Shown: positions 1 to 11,999, counted from the first letter of the stretch. The stretch: DNA of 64,000 nucleotides from Fagopyrum homotropicum (GCA_033239125.1 BSWB01000005.1:137202494-137266493), one strand, 5' to 3'. A program made the numbers and translations. The notes: generated by a model not told the origin, from the letters alone.

Positions 1-531
1 TGTATTTCTTGGATGGTTTATGTTTAATTGTGATAGTTTTACGAGGTGAACTTGAGAATATACTTTTAGTATTTTTGTTTTGACGTTTCTCATATTATGC
101 GTACCAGTTTGATCTGATTTTTGAGCTTTGACTCAAATTTTGGGACGGTAGCTAATGGTTTTATAAGCTGTTGTTTTTAGGATAAGATTTAGTTCTAGAT
201 ATGTTCGCAAGAAATTCTCGGAGTTGGTGATCAGGCGGACCCGTGTGTGCCTTAGGTTTTGGGAAGTTCGCTACTTGTTGGTCTTTATCTTTTATTGCAT
301 TTGAGTTAGTTGTTAAGGTTGTTTCAGTCCTTGTCTTATTTTCTTTACATGATTTAAAGGACATGTTATCACAATCATTTGTAAATTAAAGGTCGGATAT
401 GTAATATTATTTTGTCGTGCTCTTGTTGGAAGGTCTGATAGTGAGTTTGTTGTCAGGCTAAATCTAGTGAACCCATTGTGTGATTCATATCCTAGTGACA
501 CTTCGGGCTTCCAAATCCGGGTTTTACAACA
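1..531 (+). mobile_element. 3' part of an LTR (left LTR of a cut-off LTR retrotransposon)
   Basis: The segment ends in ...TTTTACAACA at 531 and is followed directly by TGGTATCAGAGC (532-543). That is the classical primer-binding site complementary to plant initiator tRNA-Met, so 531 is read as the end of an LTR. The last ~400 bases resemble the end of the solo LTR at 21211-24085: both share GCTAAYGGTTTTATA and TTGTTGTCARGCTAA followed by an ACCCATTGTG stretch. They therefore probably belong to one family. The LTR start lies outside the window. Only about 114 bases of internal sequence follow before a second TGTAAC terminus. Confidence 0.6.
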
Positions 532-645
532 TGGTATCAGAGCTAACCTTGAGTCACGAGTGTGCTAGTCCTAGTAGGCGATCACTCGGCTCGGTGGACG
601 GTCCTTGTGCTTGATGTGGATGCCAAGAGTTAAAGTGAGGGAGAT
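532..645 (+). mobile_element. Very short internal region with PBS and polypurine tract
   Basis: The region starts with the PBS TGGTATCAGAGC (532-543) and ends with the purine run AAAGTGAGGGAGA (about 632-644). The next bases, from 646, are TGTAACACTC, the kind of TG start seen on the other LTR of this family (TGTAACGCCCC at 21211). No gag or pol fits in ~110 bases, so the element is either a TRIM-like derivative or has lost its interior. Where the right LTR ends downstream of 646 could not be determined. Confidence 0.45.
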
Positions 646-2700
646 TGTAACACTCAAAAAATTGTCATCACACATCATTTGAATGAAGATTTATGATTAA
701 TTTATAAGTATGGGTAGATACTCATGTCAACAAGAATTATTCTTTTATAATAGTTGAGTGAGGAGAAAGAACTTTGAAGTTAAGCGTGTTCGTGCGGAGG
801 CAATTTCAAGATGGTAACCTCTTGGAAAGTTTTCGCGCTAACATGGTTGGCAGAGATCGTTCCTAAGACCTAGGTCTTACATTTGTAATGACAACATTTT
901 AAATTGATAAAAAAAAAAGAAAGAAAAGAGTTATCGTCTAATCGTGTATCAAACAACATTTTAGACGATATAATAAATAAAAAGATATAATTAATTAATG
1001 ACGATCATTTAGTATAAAATACGATACTTGTTGCTTCGAACCGGTTTGGGGAGAGATTTTTCTCTTATTCTTTTTGTTAGAAAAAAATATTTACTCCATT
1101 TGACTAGTTATGGGTTCGAGCTCCGTACAACCCATATGAATTATCATATTAAAGTCCTATGTCTATTCAACTTTTCTATTAATTATTTGTTTCACGAACA
1201 TTTTTTAGTATGAATTACAATAACTTTTACTTCGAAAAAAAAAGGTGAACCAAGACTATTAGTGTTTGACTATTATGTCGGTCAATATAAGTTTTTGTCA
1301 TATTAGGTATGTGCACATAATCTTGACTTTAACTGCACATAATCTTTTAGAATATAAGTTTTTGTCTTGGATTAATTAGTCAATGTGATTATTCTAAAAG
1401 ATTATGTGCAGTTAAAGTCAAGATAACTTGCAATTTATATCGACTAATCCACATTGACAACTCTACAAACGATGTGGGATGTTCATACTAAATTATTCGT
1501 AATCTTTAGTTACATAATTTTGTACATCATTTTCGTAGATGGATTTTAAAACAATATAATAATTAAAAATAATAATCAATTGTTTTTTATATTTAGTTAT
1601 ATTTTTTGAAACATTGATTGGTCTTTCACATCCATCAACTAGATTTATTACGAGAATGGTGAATTGAATTTTTTAAAAATAAAAAGAAATAATGAAACGT
1701 GTAGTGAATATGTGCTTAAATGTTATTTTTTATTGGTCTTTTACGTCCACCAAATAGATTTATTACAAGCACAATAATGAGAAGGGTGAGCAGGAATTGT
1801 GAATTTCGGTAGTCCACCGAATTTATATTAAAATGTATTTCGGACAAATCTAGTCAAATTCTCTCAAGTACAACTGTCTGATTTGGTAGAAGTATCGTCG
1901 TATATTTGATGAATATCATGTGAGTTAAGTTCGAGTCTGACACACAAATTCAAGCTCATTTCGTTCTAAAACCGATTGACAATAGAAGGAAGTGTTCCTA
2001 CTAAACTTATATACTAGATTATATGTTTGTTCATGATCAAAATCTTGATGATATTAGGGCACTAAGTTGTCATTTTAGTTTTTCTTTTTAGTTTGAAGTA
2101 CATTTTTAAAATGTCAAATAAGGTTGCAGATTATCTATATAGGATCAAAGGGGTCGTAGAAAATGAATAGATTTTTAATAGGAAGGTTCCCCAAGTGTGT
2201 ATTCTTTTGCTTTTACGGATGACAATTAATCTAAGCTTAATACTCAAACAAAATCACACCATATTTTTCAAAGGGGTCATGAGTAAGATTAAAAAGTCTT
2301 TAGTCAACCACTTGCTTGTTGACCAAAACTTCACTTGTTGAACAATTTAATAGGTAATTAATCCAATCAATTATGTAAGTTATTATATTCTCACCAAAAA
2401 AAAAGTTATTTTATTATTTAAAACATTTTTAATAAATATATTATTGTGATATGGGATCTTGTTAAAGGGAAACATGCACGCTATCCTCTTCCCTGTTCAC
2501 CACAGAAAAACCTTAGTCACCGGAACTTGTTCCTCCCCAACCACAACCAAAGGTCCAAAATTACTACCCACCACCAAGAATTTTGAAAGCCATAGGAGAG
2601 ACCCTCCTTGAGAAAACCTCTCTTCTTTTCATGACATAAAAAATCCTAATCGTCGGAATGCCTTTTTTCCTCAACCTCAAACAACATTCTCTATTTGTTC
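646..2700. other. Gene-free AT-rich DNA after an LTR-like start
   Basis: No coding sequence is recognised here. The first few hundred bases may be the start of a right LTR (TGTAACACTC at 646). Around 1028-1150 there is a short B-box-like motif (GGGTTCGAGCTCC), possibly a SINE relic. The only strong structure is the inverted repeat at 1320-1424, annotated separately. The rest is simple AT-rich sequence. Confidence 0.4.
1320..1424. repeat. Perfect 35-bp inverted repeat (hairpin or MITE core)
   Basis: The arm 1320-1354 (ATCTTGACTTTAACTGCACA...) is exactly reverse-complementary to 1390-1424, with a 35-base loop. The motif AATATAAGTTTTTGTC occurs twice as a direct repeat (about 1285 and 1352), and GCACATAATCT also occurs twice, so the hairpin arose by local rearrangement. 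A transcript would fold into a long perfect duplex. It may be a small MITE, a source of small RNAs, or both. Confidence 0.7.
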
Positions 2701-3117
2701 TGCCCAATATGCGTTTCTTAGGAGGTAGCAAATCCTCCTAAGGTTAAAGACATACTTGAAACTTTTTCAAGCGATTTATCTATCGATCCCGAGGTAGTGA
2801 AAAGGGAGGAGGATTCCATCTTCACGAAGTCACTTCGCAGTTCTACGGAGAAGTTTGTGTTCCAAGCGAAAGTATCTCGTCTTGGGGAGCGATGGTCCTG
2901 CATCATTCTGGTTCCAAAAAACACCAAGCTGAAAAGGAAAAAAAATAATAAATTTTTTTAGGTCGATCTAACCCCGGCTTAACGATCACATAAACATAAA
3001 AAATGTTAAGGTATAATAAAAATTAAAGTCAATTAAGTTTTGCCAAATTCTTTGTTATTCGAGACAATATTTGATTTTTTCTATTAAAAAAAATATAAAA
3101 AAAATAAAAAAATCGAT

Positions 3118-3640
3118 CATGTGCAGACAAATCCCTCCCAACAACATAAATCAACCATTTATGAACAATCTTCTCCTTACAAATCACATTTCTTTTACCC
3201 ATCAAGTTCTACACCTTTATTAATCAAGATAACTGTGTTCTGCAATCTCGTCTTCTGAGGTTGGATGTACTCATTTGCTGGCAGTTTCGTGCGTATGTCG
3301 AGAATGGGGCGTGAATTTGTGATCGACTCTTAACGGCTCTGTTGCAGTCCAAATCTGAGGTGTCCACAGTTGTTGATCAGGCTTCCCCCGTGTACTTCTT
3401 TCGAAGATGAACGTTTATGCTCGTTGTTTGCTCGTTGTTTGCTGCTCGCTGGATCATCCTGCTTTCCCTTGAAGACTTTTTGCTTTCGATTTTATTTTGA
3501 TATATTTTTTGTATTTCTTTTCTCCTTTATTTGGGTCCTTTATGCACGGTTTGACCATCTGCCGATTTTTTCCGGCTTTTCGACCCAATAGACGGCGCGC
3601 CGTCTAACGATTTCGAACCGCTTTCTATTTTCAAATTTGT
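3118..3640 (+). repeat. Left copy of a ~0.52-kb inverted repeat (non-LTR retroposon 3' end)
   Basis: This segment is repeated in reverse orientation at about 6530-7050. In the right copy the homologous end runs straight into a poly(A) tract (poly(T) on +), so the shared unit is probably the 3' region of a poly(A) retroposon family. Near the 3' end both copies carry a GC-rich palindrome around GACGGCGCGCCGTC (here 3589-3606). No open frame with a recognisable domain is present, and no clear target duplication was found around the left copy. Confidence 0.55.
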
Positions 3641-4290
3641 CCCGCATTCATTATCACATCAAAAATAAATTTTTAATAACTTATAACCAATAAAAATGGA
3701 AACGTGGTACATGAATTTCTATGGTATATATATACGAGTTGTCTACCCACATGCAAGGTGTGTTACAAAGTCCATGGACATAATATCATGTAGCAGGGGC
3801 GTTTATAACATGCGTGATTGTTCGATAGGTCTGAAGTAAGGTGTACATTAAATATAATTTTATATAGATCTATTATACGAGTTACACAACTTATTCAACC
3901 AAAGTCGTTTATTTTTTAACCAAGTCGAATATGAAGCAGAGATCAACTTTAATAGGATTGTTTATTTAGGTTTGACTCGATTTAAAATAAGAAGAATATG
4001 GATATATTAAAGTTCGACTCATTTGACTAGGATAATGGCTCTACTTGCTTGATTAATGAACCAAACAAGGCTTAGTAAAATGTTGACTTGAAACAATATG
4101 GATTTTCAACTAACACATCTCAATGAGCAATCTTATTCACTTCACACCGACCCATGCCTTGTACAAAAATGCAGTGATTCGATTCAACTTACTTGGATCA
4201 TAATTTCATTATCCACATTTTTAGAAAATAAAGCCACATGTATACAAGTCTAGATAATGACTGAAGAACGGCTAATTGCGATTTCAAAAG

Positions 4291-4291
<1 letters not shown>

Positions 4292-4346
<55 letters not shown>
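4292..4346. repeat. (TA)n microsatellite
   Basis: Uninterrupted TA dinucleotides run for about 54 bases. Likely polymorphic and prone to assembly error. Confidence 0.95.
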
Positions 4347-4348
<2 letters not shown>

Positions 4349-4498
4349 CGAAAGAATTTGGTAATTAAAAGTAATTAATCTCTCTGTTTTAAAACAAAAA
4401 ACACGTAAAAATAATTTATGACTTTGTTTTTTTTTTTTTTTAATTTTCTTACCATAAGATCACTCAATTCATAACTTTCCAATATGGATCAACTAGAC

Positions 4499-4896
4499 TA
4501 GGGCTGTAATATGAGACAAACTACTCGGGTTCGGCTCGTCAAAGTTCGACCCGAGCTCGTTCATTTTCTAAACGAGCAAAACTTGAGCACATTTTAAAGG
4601 TCGTATAATTTTTAGGCTCGGCTCGTTTATAAACAAGCCGAGCTTGAGCATGTCAAAGTTCGGCTCGTTCGGGTAAAGTTCGGCTCGTTCGACTAAAACA
4701 ACACTATAAGAGCATTATTTTAGCCGAGCTACTCGGGCTCGGCTTGGGCTCGGCTCGAGCTCGTTCACTTTCTAAACGAGTCAAGCTTGAGCACGTTTTT
4801 AAAACTCGTATAAATTTTAGTCTCGGCTCGGACTCGGCTCGTTTATAAACGAGCTGAGCTTGAACATGCCGATGCTCGGCTCGTATTACACCCCTA
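4499..4896. mobile_element. MITE with TAGGGGTGTAATACGAG-type terminal inverted repeats
   Basis: The left end TAGGGCTGTAATATGAG mirrors the right end CTCGTATTACACCCCTA. The ~390-bp interior is built from repeated GGCTCG / CTCGTTYAYTTTCTAAACGAG blocks and does not code. Size and terminal repeats fit a MITE. The superfamily was not determined. Confidence 0.65.
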
Positions 4897-5689
4897 AACT
4901 AGACTTCCGTAAATCATATACAAGCGAAGAAGCTGCAAAAGCAGCAGGCCACCAACCACACAAACCAGCGCCACAACAGCCTACAAAGCCACTGCCAAAC
5001 GTAATCCTCCGGCACCAAAAAAACTAAAGATGGCCCAACACCTAACAAACCCAAGCTCAAACTCCTAAGAACAGCCGGCGTTCCAGGGTCAATAGTTGCG
5101 GAGAAGACGCCGAGCTCCTCGGCTTTGGAGAGAAGACTCAACTACTCGATTGTCGAGGGGGAGAAGCCGAGTATCTCGGCAGTTGATAGCAATCCGGCTT
5201 TCTCGGCTTTTGTCAGCAGCTTCACTGGCGATGCGCGGTTCGACGATGAGATTGTCCTTGGTCCTGGCTTGCCTACCGGAAATACTAGTGTTTTGAATCT
5301 TGTTAGAGTGTGGGCCTACTATATTGGATCATATGTTGGCTTATCCTTTATTTGTTAGTTTATCTTTTGATCTTATCTTTTAGTATTAGTTTATTATTTT
5401 ATCTCTTTATATTTTCCTATATAAACATTGTTTGATAAATGGAATAAGACAAGCCTTCAGTTCACTAATCTCCAAGCTTTTGATTCACAAATCTCTTCAT
5501 GGTATTAGAGCACTTTCCTTAACCTACGCTTCCGCACAAAACAAAACCCTAGTTGCGCCGTCATCGCCGCCGTGACGATGGCGGCATTATCACGGAAGAC
5601 TTTGGCCGCGGGCCCGCGGTATCAGAGTACACTTTGTCCGCGGTATCAGAAAATACTTTGCCCTCTATTGTTCATCCTAAACACAAAAC

Positions 5690-6310
5690 CTACCTAAACA
5701 CAAAACTTACCTTAGGGCGCTAATCTACCCGCGTCCTAGGACCCTAGGACACTAATCAACATGCGTCCTAGGATCCAAAACTTACCTTAGGGCGCTAATT
5801 TACCTGCGTCCTAGCACCCTAAGACGCTAATCAACCTGCGTCATAGGGCCCAAAACTTATCTTAGGGCGCTAATTTACATGCGTCCTAGGACCTTAGGAC
5901 GCTAATCAACTTGTGTCCTATGACCCAAAACTTACCTTAGGGCGCTAATTTACTTGCGTCCTAGGACGCTAATCAACCTGCGTCCTAAGGCCCAAAACTT
6001 ACGTTAGGGCGCTAATTTACCTGCGTCCTAGGACCCTAGGACGCTAATCAAACTGCGTTTAGGGCCCAAAACTTACCTTAGGGCGCTAATTTACCTGCGT
6101 CCTAAGACCCTAAGACTCTAATCAACCTACATCCTAGGACCCAAAACCTACCTTAGGGCGCTAATCTACTTGCGTCCTAGGACCCTAAGACACTAATCAA
6201 CCTGCATCCTAGGACCCAAAACTTACCTTAGAGTGTTAATCTACCTGCGTCCTAGGACCCGAAGACGCTAATCAACCTGTGTTCTAGGACCCAAAACATA
6301 ATCAACCTGC
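5690..6310 (+). repeat. Minisatellite inside the short LTR element (~72-bp unit)
   Basis: About eight imperfect copies of a 70-76-base unit are present, recognised by CTTACCTTAGGGCGCTAAT followed by CCTGCGTCCTAGGACC. Stop codons occur in every copy, so it does not code. Tandem arrays inside TRIM-like elements are known. Here the array makes up most of the internal domain. Confidence 0.85.
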
Positions 6311-6511
6311 GTCAGGGTCCAACCCACTGGCGTCAATACAAAGACCGATGATGAAGGAAGAGAGTTACATCAAGATGCTCTTCTTCAAGTTTCTACTGTT
6401 CAAGCTTGAAGTTGTTGGATCACACCTCCAGCTTGAGGGGGAGTGTTAGAGTGTGAGTCTACTATATTGGATCATATGTTGGCTTATCCTTTATTTGTTA
6501 GTTTATCTTTT

Positions 6512-8852
6512 TTTTTTTCTTTTTTTTTTTTTTTTTGAAAATGGAAAGCGGTTCGAAACAACTAGACGGCGCGCCGTCTAGTGGGTCGAAAGGCCGAAAA
6601 AATCGGCAGACGGTCAAACCGTCAAGGAGGACCACAAATATAGGAGAAAAGAAAAACACAAAAATACACCAAAATAAAACCGAGAGCAAAAAAGTCTTCA
6701 AGGGAAAGCAGGATGATCCAGCCAGCGGGTGACAACGAGCATAAACGTTCATCTTCGAAGGAAGTACACAGGGAGAAAGCCTGGGGAACAACTGTGGACA
6801 CCTCAGATTTGGACTGCAACAGAGCCGTCAGGAGTCGATCACAAATCCACGCCCCCTTCTCGACAAACGCACGAGGCCGCCAGCAAATGACTACATCAAA
6901 CCTCAGAAGACGGGTTTGCAGAACACGGTTATCTTGATGGATAAATGTGTAAAACTTGATGGATAAAAGAAATATGATTTGTAGGGAGAAGATTGTTCAT
7001 ACATGGCTCATTTATGTTGTCGGGGGTAATTGTTTTTGGGCTTTGTATACATTAGGGAGGGCATTGTTAAGAGAGGGTTAGATAACAAATTGGTAACGGA
7101 AAAATTGTTTGCAATGATATTGTTGTACTTAATGAACAATGGAGAACTTGTTTTTTTTTTTTTTCTTTCTTTTTTTTTTTTTTGATTTGTCAAAGAGAGT
7201 AGCTTAGAATGATTGTTTTGCTTAACTAGCTCAAATCTTTTAATGCCACATATGTTGAGTAATATCTTTGACCAGAAACTCCGGTTTGTAACAAATGATT
7301 TTGTGGGTGAGCCTGTCGTTTCTTAAAGGGTAATCAAGGCGGTGAGAAAGCACTCTACTAGAGTCGGGTGGAGCGAGTTGTGGTCCAACAACAAAGGGTT
7401 GTAACCCGTGACGGTTGTTAAAAATAGCAAAGTAATTGCAAGAAGTAATTACTAGTATCCAAAATAACGAACATTTAATCACACAAAAGCAATTAAAACG
7501 GAAAAGATCCAATTCAACTAAGCAAAAATGTAGCTCATACATCCAAGTCGTTTTTTTTCATAAAGAACAGAAAGGACTGATAAGGTTGATTAATCTTTAG
7601 CGAGAAAACCGATGATCAACAACGAGATAAAATCGATGATCAACAGGGGCGATACATTGCACCCACAATTTGTCAAGCCTTTTGGTTCTGAAAAACCGAC
7701 TATCGAGTTTTTGAAAATACATGTTCTTGCAATTAGATTGTTCCTGCAAATAGGGCAGAGACAAACCCAACTGCAGTGCAAACCTCATCAAGTTCAAAGG
7801 TTAAAAAGCCATCAGATTTTTTGTAACAAAGGTTCACAGTATCACAGGAATAACCTGTATTCGGCATTTCCATGATTTCAAGCAACTATAATTTGAGTGC
7901 TAATTTGAATGTGCTACTGGGTTTTCGATTAACCAATTTAAAAATGGTATAAGCTTATCACACCCATTGTTTATAAAATCAAGCAATTTGGTGGTGAAGG
8001 CGGGTATGACTCGTGGAGATTGGCAGGAGCCGGAGCTTAAGGTCCGTCGGAGATGATGAACAAATCGCTACACAGAAACACATCCATCGGTGGCTAGGGT
8101 TTAAAGAGAGGGTGGTAAGCCATTTGAGGTGGAAATTGAGGGTTTCATCATGTGTAAAATGAGGGGTCTCCTCAGTAAAGAGCGTTTTGCATCGGACTAT
8201 GGCAAAAACCAATTTCTGCAATTGATTGATAACAGACCTGGGCTTAACACAAATCTGGATTAATCTTAAACAATTGCTTCCAACGGAGATGTTGCGTCAT
8301 CACCAGCAAAAAACTGCGACGAGAAGAACAAAGGGGATGAAAGGCGGAGTAGAAAGCCGGGATCTGGGTCGGGAATGGGTTCAAGATGATGAGCCTCGAT
8401 CGAGGGTGAAGTAGAGGTGGGTGAGGCTTCTTGGGCTCCGGTAGCTGAAGGCATATGACCATACTTGTTCTTCGGCTCCGATAGGCGAGCGCGGAGGTGC
8501 TTGAAACTCTACCCTCAATTGGAGACGGCGGTGTAGCCATTGAAGACGGCGGTGAAGCCAATGAAGCCTTGAATCCAGATCTGAAGATCTTTCGAAAGAG
8601 CTTAACCAAAATTTTCAATTTGTAACGAATCTCAACCTTCCTAGGGCTTGAGAAGAGGGGATTGGTGAAGATTTTGTATAGTGCGTGAGGCGCATTGTTT
8701 TCTATGGAGATGAGATCCATTTGTTTCAGTAGCTTAACGGCTGTGGCTGTTGTTTAGCAACAGAAGAAATTAAGCGGTGGTGGGCTTTTCATTTTGGTTG
8801 GGAAGGGTTTCTTCTTGCTACAGTAGGGAGGATTTTTCTTTTCAACCTTCTC
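6512..8852 (-). mobile_element. Poly(A) retroposon inserted in the right LTR, with 17-bp TSD
   Basis: The insertion is flanked by exact 17-bp direct repeats TTGTTAGTTTATCTTTT (6495-6511 and 8853-8869). A long T-rich run follows the left repeat, which is a poly(A) tail in minus orientation. The uninterrupted left LTR shows the empty site. These are hallmarks of LINE-machinery (L1-type) retroposition. The 2.34-kb body has no reverse-transcriptase motif. Its 3' ~0.5 kb is shared with 3118-3640. A second T-rich run at 7149-7182 suggests an older internal tail or a composite transcript. A minus frame of ~158 codons at 8244-8720 begins near the 5' end but I do not recognise its product. Confidence 0.8.
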
Positions 8853-9127
8853 TTGTTAGTTTATCTTTTGATCTTATCTTTTAGTATTAATTTATTATTT
8901 TATCTCTTTATATTTTCATATATAAACATTGTTTGATAAATGGAATAAGACAAGCCTTCAGTTCACTAATCTCCAAGCTTTCGATTCACAAATCACTTCA
9001 AATCTCAAATTGGGGTAGATAGAGTGGATCTAGAGTTTTGGGAACATAAAATGATATTGATGTTCATGTTGGATATGAGGGTTCTGGAATGGAGGCGAGA
9101 CATGTATTGCATTGTGTTTGAACAATT

Positions 9128-9424
9128 AAGGCCCGTTTGGTTTTTAACTCCGGAATCGGAAACGGAATGAAAACGAATCTATTCAATAAGTATACCCTTA
9201 TTTATTAAAATTTCTGGAATCATTCCTTGTAGTTTGTAGTAATTGGATGAAAGTTTGATTACTAATGATACTCTATAGGGTAACAAAATGTGAGGAAGCA
9301 AATTCATTTTTCATTAAACCATGGGGAATGATTCCATAAAATTTCATGAATATGGATATATATAAGGACTAAATTCGTTTCTATTCCGTTTCCGTTTTCG
9401 GAGTTGGAACCAAACGGGCCCTTA
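9128..9424. mobile_element. MITE with GGCCCGTTTGGTT terminal inverted repeats
   Basis: The left end AAGGCCCGTTTGGTT mirrors the right end AACCAAACGGGCCCTT. The match continues inward (TTTAACTCCGGAATCGGAAACGG against CCGTTTCCGTTTTCGGAGTTGGA). At ~295 bp it is non-coding. Decayed relatives lie at about 27438 and 62729. The target duplication is short and ambiguous (TTA/TAG), so a Harbinger-type or hAT-type origin is open. Confidence 0.75.
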
Positions 9425-11650
9425 GTAAAATAAAATCTGAAAAATCCTACTCAGCAAATTGTTGGCCATCATAATTTTGCTTATTAGAAAATGAAATAAA
9501 ACGGAGATTTTTTTTCAATGACATAAATTTCTTATTCTATTTGATGATATATTTACTACCTAGAAAATTGATAGGATAAGTTGGAATTTATAAAATTGAA
9601 AATCTAATCCTTAATTTTTTATCTTTTAGTTTTTAATCTTTTAATTAAATACTTTTTAAAAAAATTTATGTTGTCATTAATCGTGTCAATTTGTATTGTC
9701 ATCACCTTATATCGTCATCGATTATATCATTGACAACTACGTAGGAACCAATTGTACTGTTATTTGATAGTTTATGAACTGTAATGTCAACAACCTTATT
9801 GTCATCAACCATTTTGTCAGCAAACGGAGTATCATCTATTGTTTAGTCGTCAACAATAATGGAACAAATTGTTGTCAACAACTAGTGTCATCAATTGAAT
9901 TGTCATCAACTGTATTGTCACCAATTATATTGTCATCAACGATATTGTCGTCAACAGCATTATCACCAAAACTTGACTCCTCGGCTATCTTTTTAATTCG
10001 GAAAATCTGCCGCAAAACCTTTAAAGCGTATAATTGTTTTATAAAATCTCATTTTCTCACCTTCTACAAAGTCGAGCATACGATCTTCATTAGAAGTTCT
10101 AAAAACAGTAGAGTTGTTTTATGGACTTTTCTAGCCAATCTACACCCTTTGCAAGTTTGTAGTGGTATCACCACCATATATGAGACCAATTAGGCTTTAC
10201 AGGCTAAAGTTTATATCATGATCATCAACCGACGGTTGTGCACTTGATTAATTTGAGAGATCATAATACATTGACAATTATATTAGACTATGAACAATGT
10301 GGCTTCATATATATATCATATATGTTGAAGCATGTGAACTTAGAGAAGGACTTGTGAAAGCACGAGAAACGAGAATAAATTGCATCAAAATTGAATGAGA
10401 TAATATCATGATCACAATCGAATAAAACACCTTTGGAATTCTCCACGAGAATCAACCTTATCATTTCAGACAATTCTCTCATTTGTCTGAGTTTTAGCAG
10501 GTTTAATACCACATTTTCAAGGAAGTCACCGGTGTTACGAACAAACTCGTGACGTTTGGCCATGATAATCTTGTAGTGATAGTAGTGATCTCACGTGAGG
10601 TTGAAGTCCTCATCCGCAATCGCAAGGAACTCATACCGTAGCCTACCAACAAACGGTGGCAATACTTAAATGGTTACCCTTTCTTGTTAAAACAAACCCA
10701 AAGAGAACATTTTGTTATACTTAAAATAAGATTAATCAACCTTAAAAATATACTAGTGGAAGCATTATTCCATCTTTAATCCTTTTTTAAATTCAACCCG
10801 ACTCCACTTTACAAAAAAAACTAGCACAAGGTTTCTTTTAAAAATCTTCGTGTTTTGATTTTTTTGTGAAATGCTTTTGTGCTATGAGCGTTTGTTCGGA
10901 TGATAATCGAGTTTGTTTGCTTAAATATGTCATAAATGTGTGATCAAAATGTGACAATTCATGATTGAGTCTAAATATTAGGTTTTCGGTGGTCCTTGAA
11001 AAATATTCAAGTGTACTTTCTCCGACTCCCGTGTTCTCATCACATTACTTTATTTTGACTTCGTTCATGTTTCTCATGTTTCTTTTAATTATAATAAGTT
11101 CATTTTAAATCATCCATTAAGGCTTTCTTATTTTATTTTCTTGACGGTCAATCCCCTATTCACGCAATTTATGATAGACATATTTAGGGTTTGTTAGGTA
11201 TTACATGTAGGTCGTTTTAGAAGTTTAATTGCTCGGATATTATAAGATATTAGTCTCCAATCACCTTAGGTGAGAGTGATTATTGTTTGGCGTTATTTTT
11301 ACTCATAGAAGTCATTTTAAAATTCTCATCTACAATCTTCATATCTTACCAAACACACCTCAAAATATAATCTTTTTCAATATAATCTAAATTACTAATA
11401 TTCAGTTGGTCTAGTAGTTGTGGTGCTAGACTCCTTAAGTGTAAGCCCGAAGATTCTAACTCGAATCTCCTGGAGACATGTATGGAAAAAATCCGGAAAT
11501 AGGCGAAGCCGAACCGAAAACGTAGCATTTTAAATTCATTTTATATATAATCTAAATTGGGTCTCAACAATTTCTTACCAAACACGGCCACGGTGAATTG
11601 AATCTTCTTTTTGCAACCAAACGATCAACTAATTTATACACAGCCCAGAT
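9425..11650. other. Gene-free stretch with a short-period repeat and an unrecognised frame
   Basis: At 9670-9970 there is a degenerate repeat of about 12-18 bases built on ATTGTCATCAAC. It accounts for an apparent + frame there. On the minus strand 10563-10288 holds a 91-codon ATG frame that I do not recognise. Its upstream bases continue an open reading for some distance, so a captured gene fragment is possible but unproven. Around 11400-11490 there is a tRNA-derived-SINE-like passage (GGTCTAGTAGTT...GCTAGACTCC). Confidence 0.35.
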
Positions 11651-11670
11651 TTAAATGTTCAAAATTAGTA

Positions 11671-11750
11671 ATGGGCCCGGCCAGCCCAACAAAGGGCCCA
11701 ATATTTCAACTCTCTCATCCTGCGTGAAACCTCCGAAACCCTAACCCTAA
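11671..11750 (+). promoter_or_regulatory. Site II plus telo-box promoter upstream of the snoRNA-like cluster
   Basis: Two TGGGCC/GGGCCC elements (11672-11678 and 11694-11700) are followed by the telo-box sequence GAAACCCTAACCCTAA (11735-11750). In plants the combination of site II and telo-box is typical of Pol II promoters of ribosomal-protein genes and polycistronic snoRNA genes. The structured RNA blocks start about 250 bases downstream, which fits the second class. The inverted copy near 33850 keeps only the telo-box. Confidence 0.65.
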
Positions 11751-11999
11751 TTTCTTCTCCCCCAACGGCAATCTGTAGTCCCAGCCGTCACCTCTCCATC
11801 TATTTCTCTATTTATTTGCAAATTTCATCGATTATAAACGCAAATCGTTCTTTCCCTTAAGCTTTGTTAATGGTCTCAAATACTTTCTCCTTAAGTCTTA
11901 GATTTTTAGTCGAAATTGATTTCAAGTTGTAAATCGATGTGCGTTTTTGTCGATGCTAATGGTTGAATTAGTCCATCTTGGCAAAGCTGGGAAGCTTTA

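Larger units (their letters stand above)
5301..9000 (+). mobile_element. Short non-autonomous LTR retrotransposon (TRIM/LARD-like), complete
   Basis: The left LTR is 5301-5499 (199 bp, TGTTAG...CTTCA). It is followed at 5500 by the primer site TGGTATTAGAGCA, one base off the usual initiator-Met site. The interior is 5500-6443 and ends in the polypurine tract GCTTGAGGGGGAG. The right LTR starts at 6444, is interrupted at 6512-8852 by another insertion, and resumes to end at 9000. A 5-bp target duplication AATCT flanks the element (5296-5300 and 9001-9005). Without the nested insertion it is about 1.36 kb and encodes no gag or pol, so it would need proteins supplied in trans. Its interior is mostly a minisatellite. 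Confidence 0.88.

Noticed and set aside
5690..6310. Regularly spaced repeats as a CRISPR array
   Set aside because: Copies are contiguous ~72-bp tandem units without unique spacers, inside a plant LTR element.
8244..8720. 158-codon minus frame as a functional gene
   Set aside because: It is within a poly(A) retroposon and low in complexity, with an equally plausible overlapping frame. Noted only in the element entry.
9774..10193. 139-codon + frame as a gene
   Set aside because: The first half is a translation of a degenerate ATTGTCATCAAC repeat, and no domain is visible.
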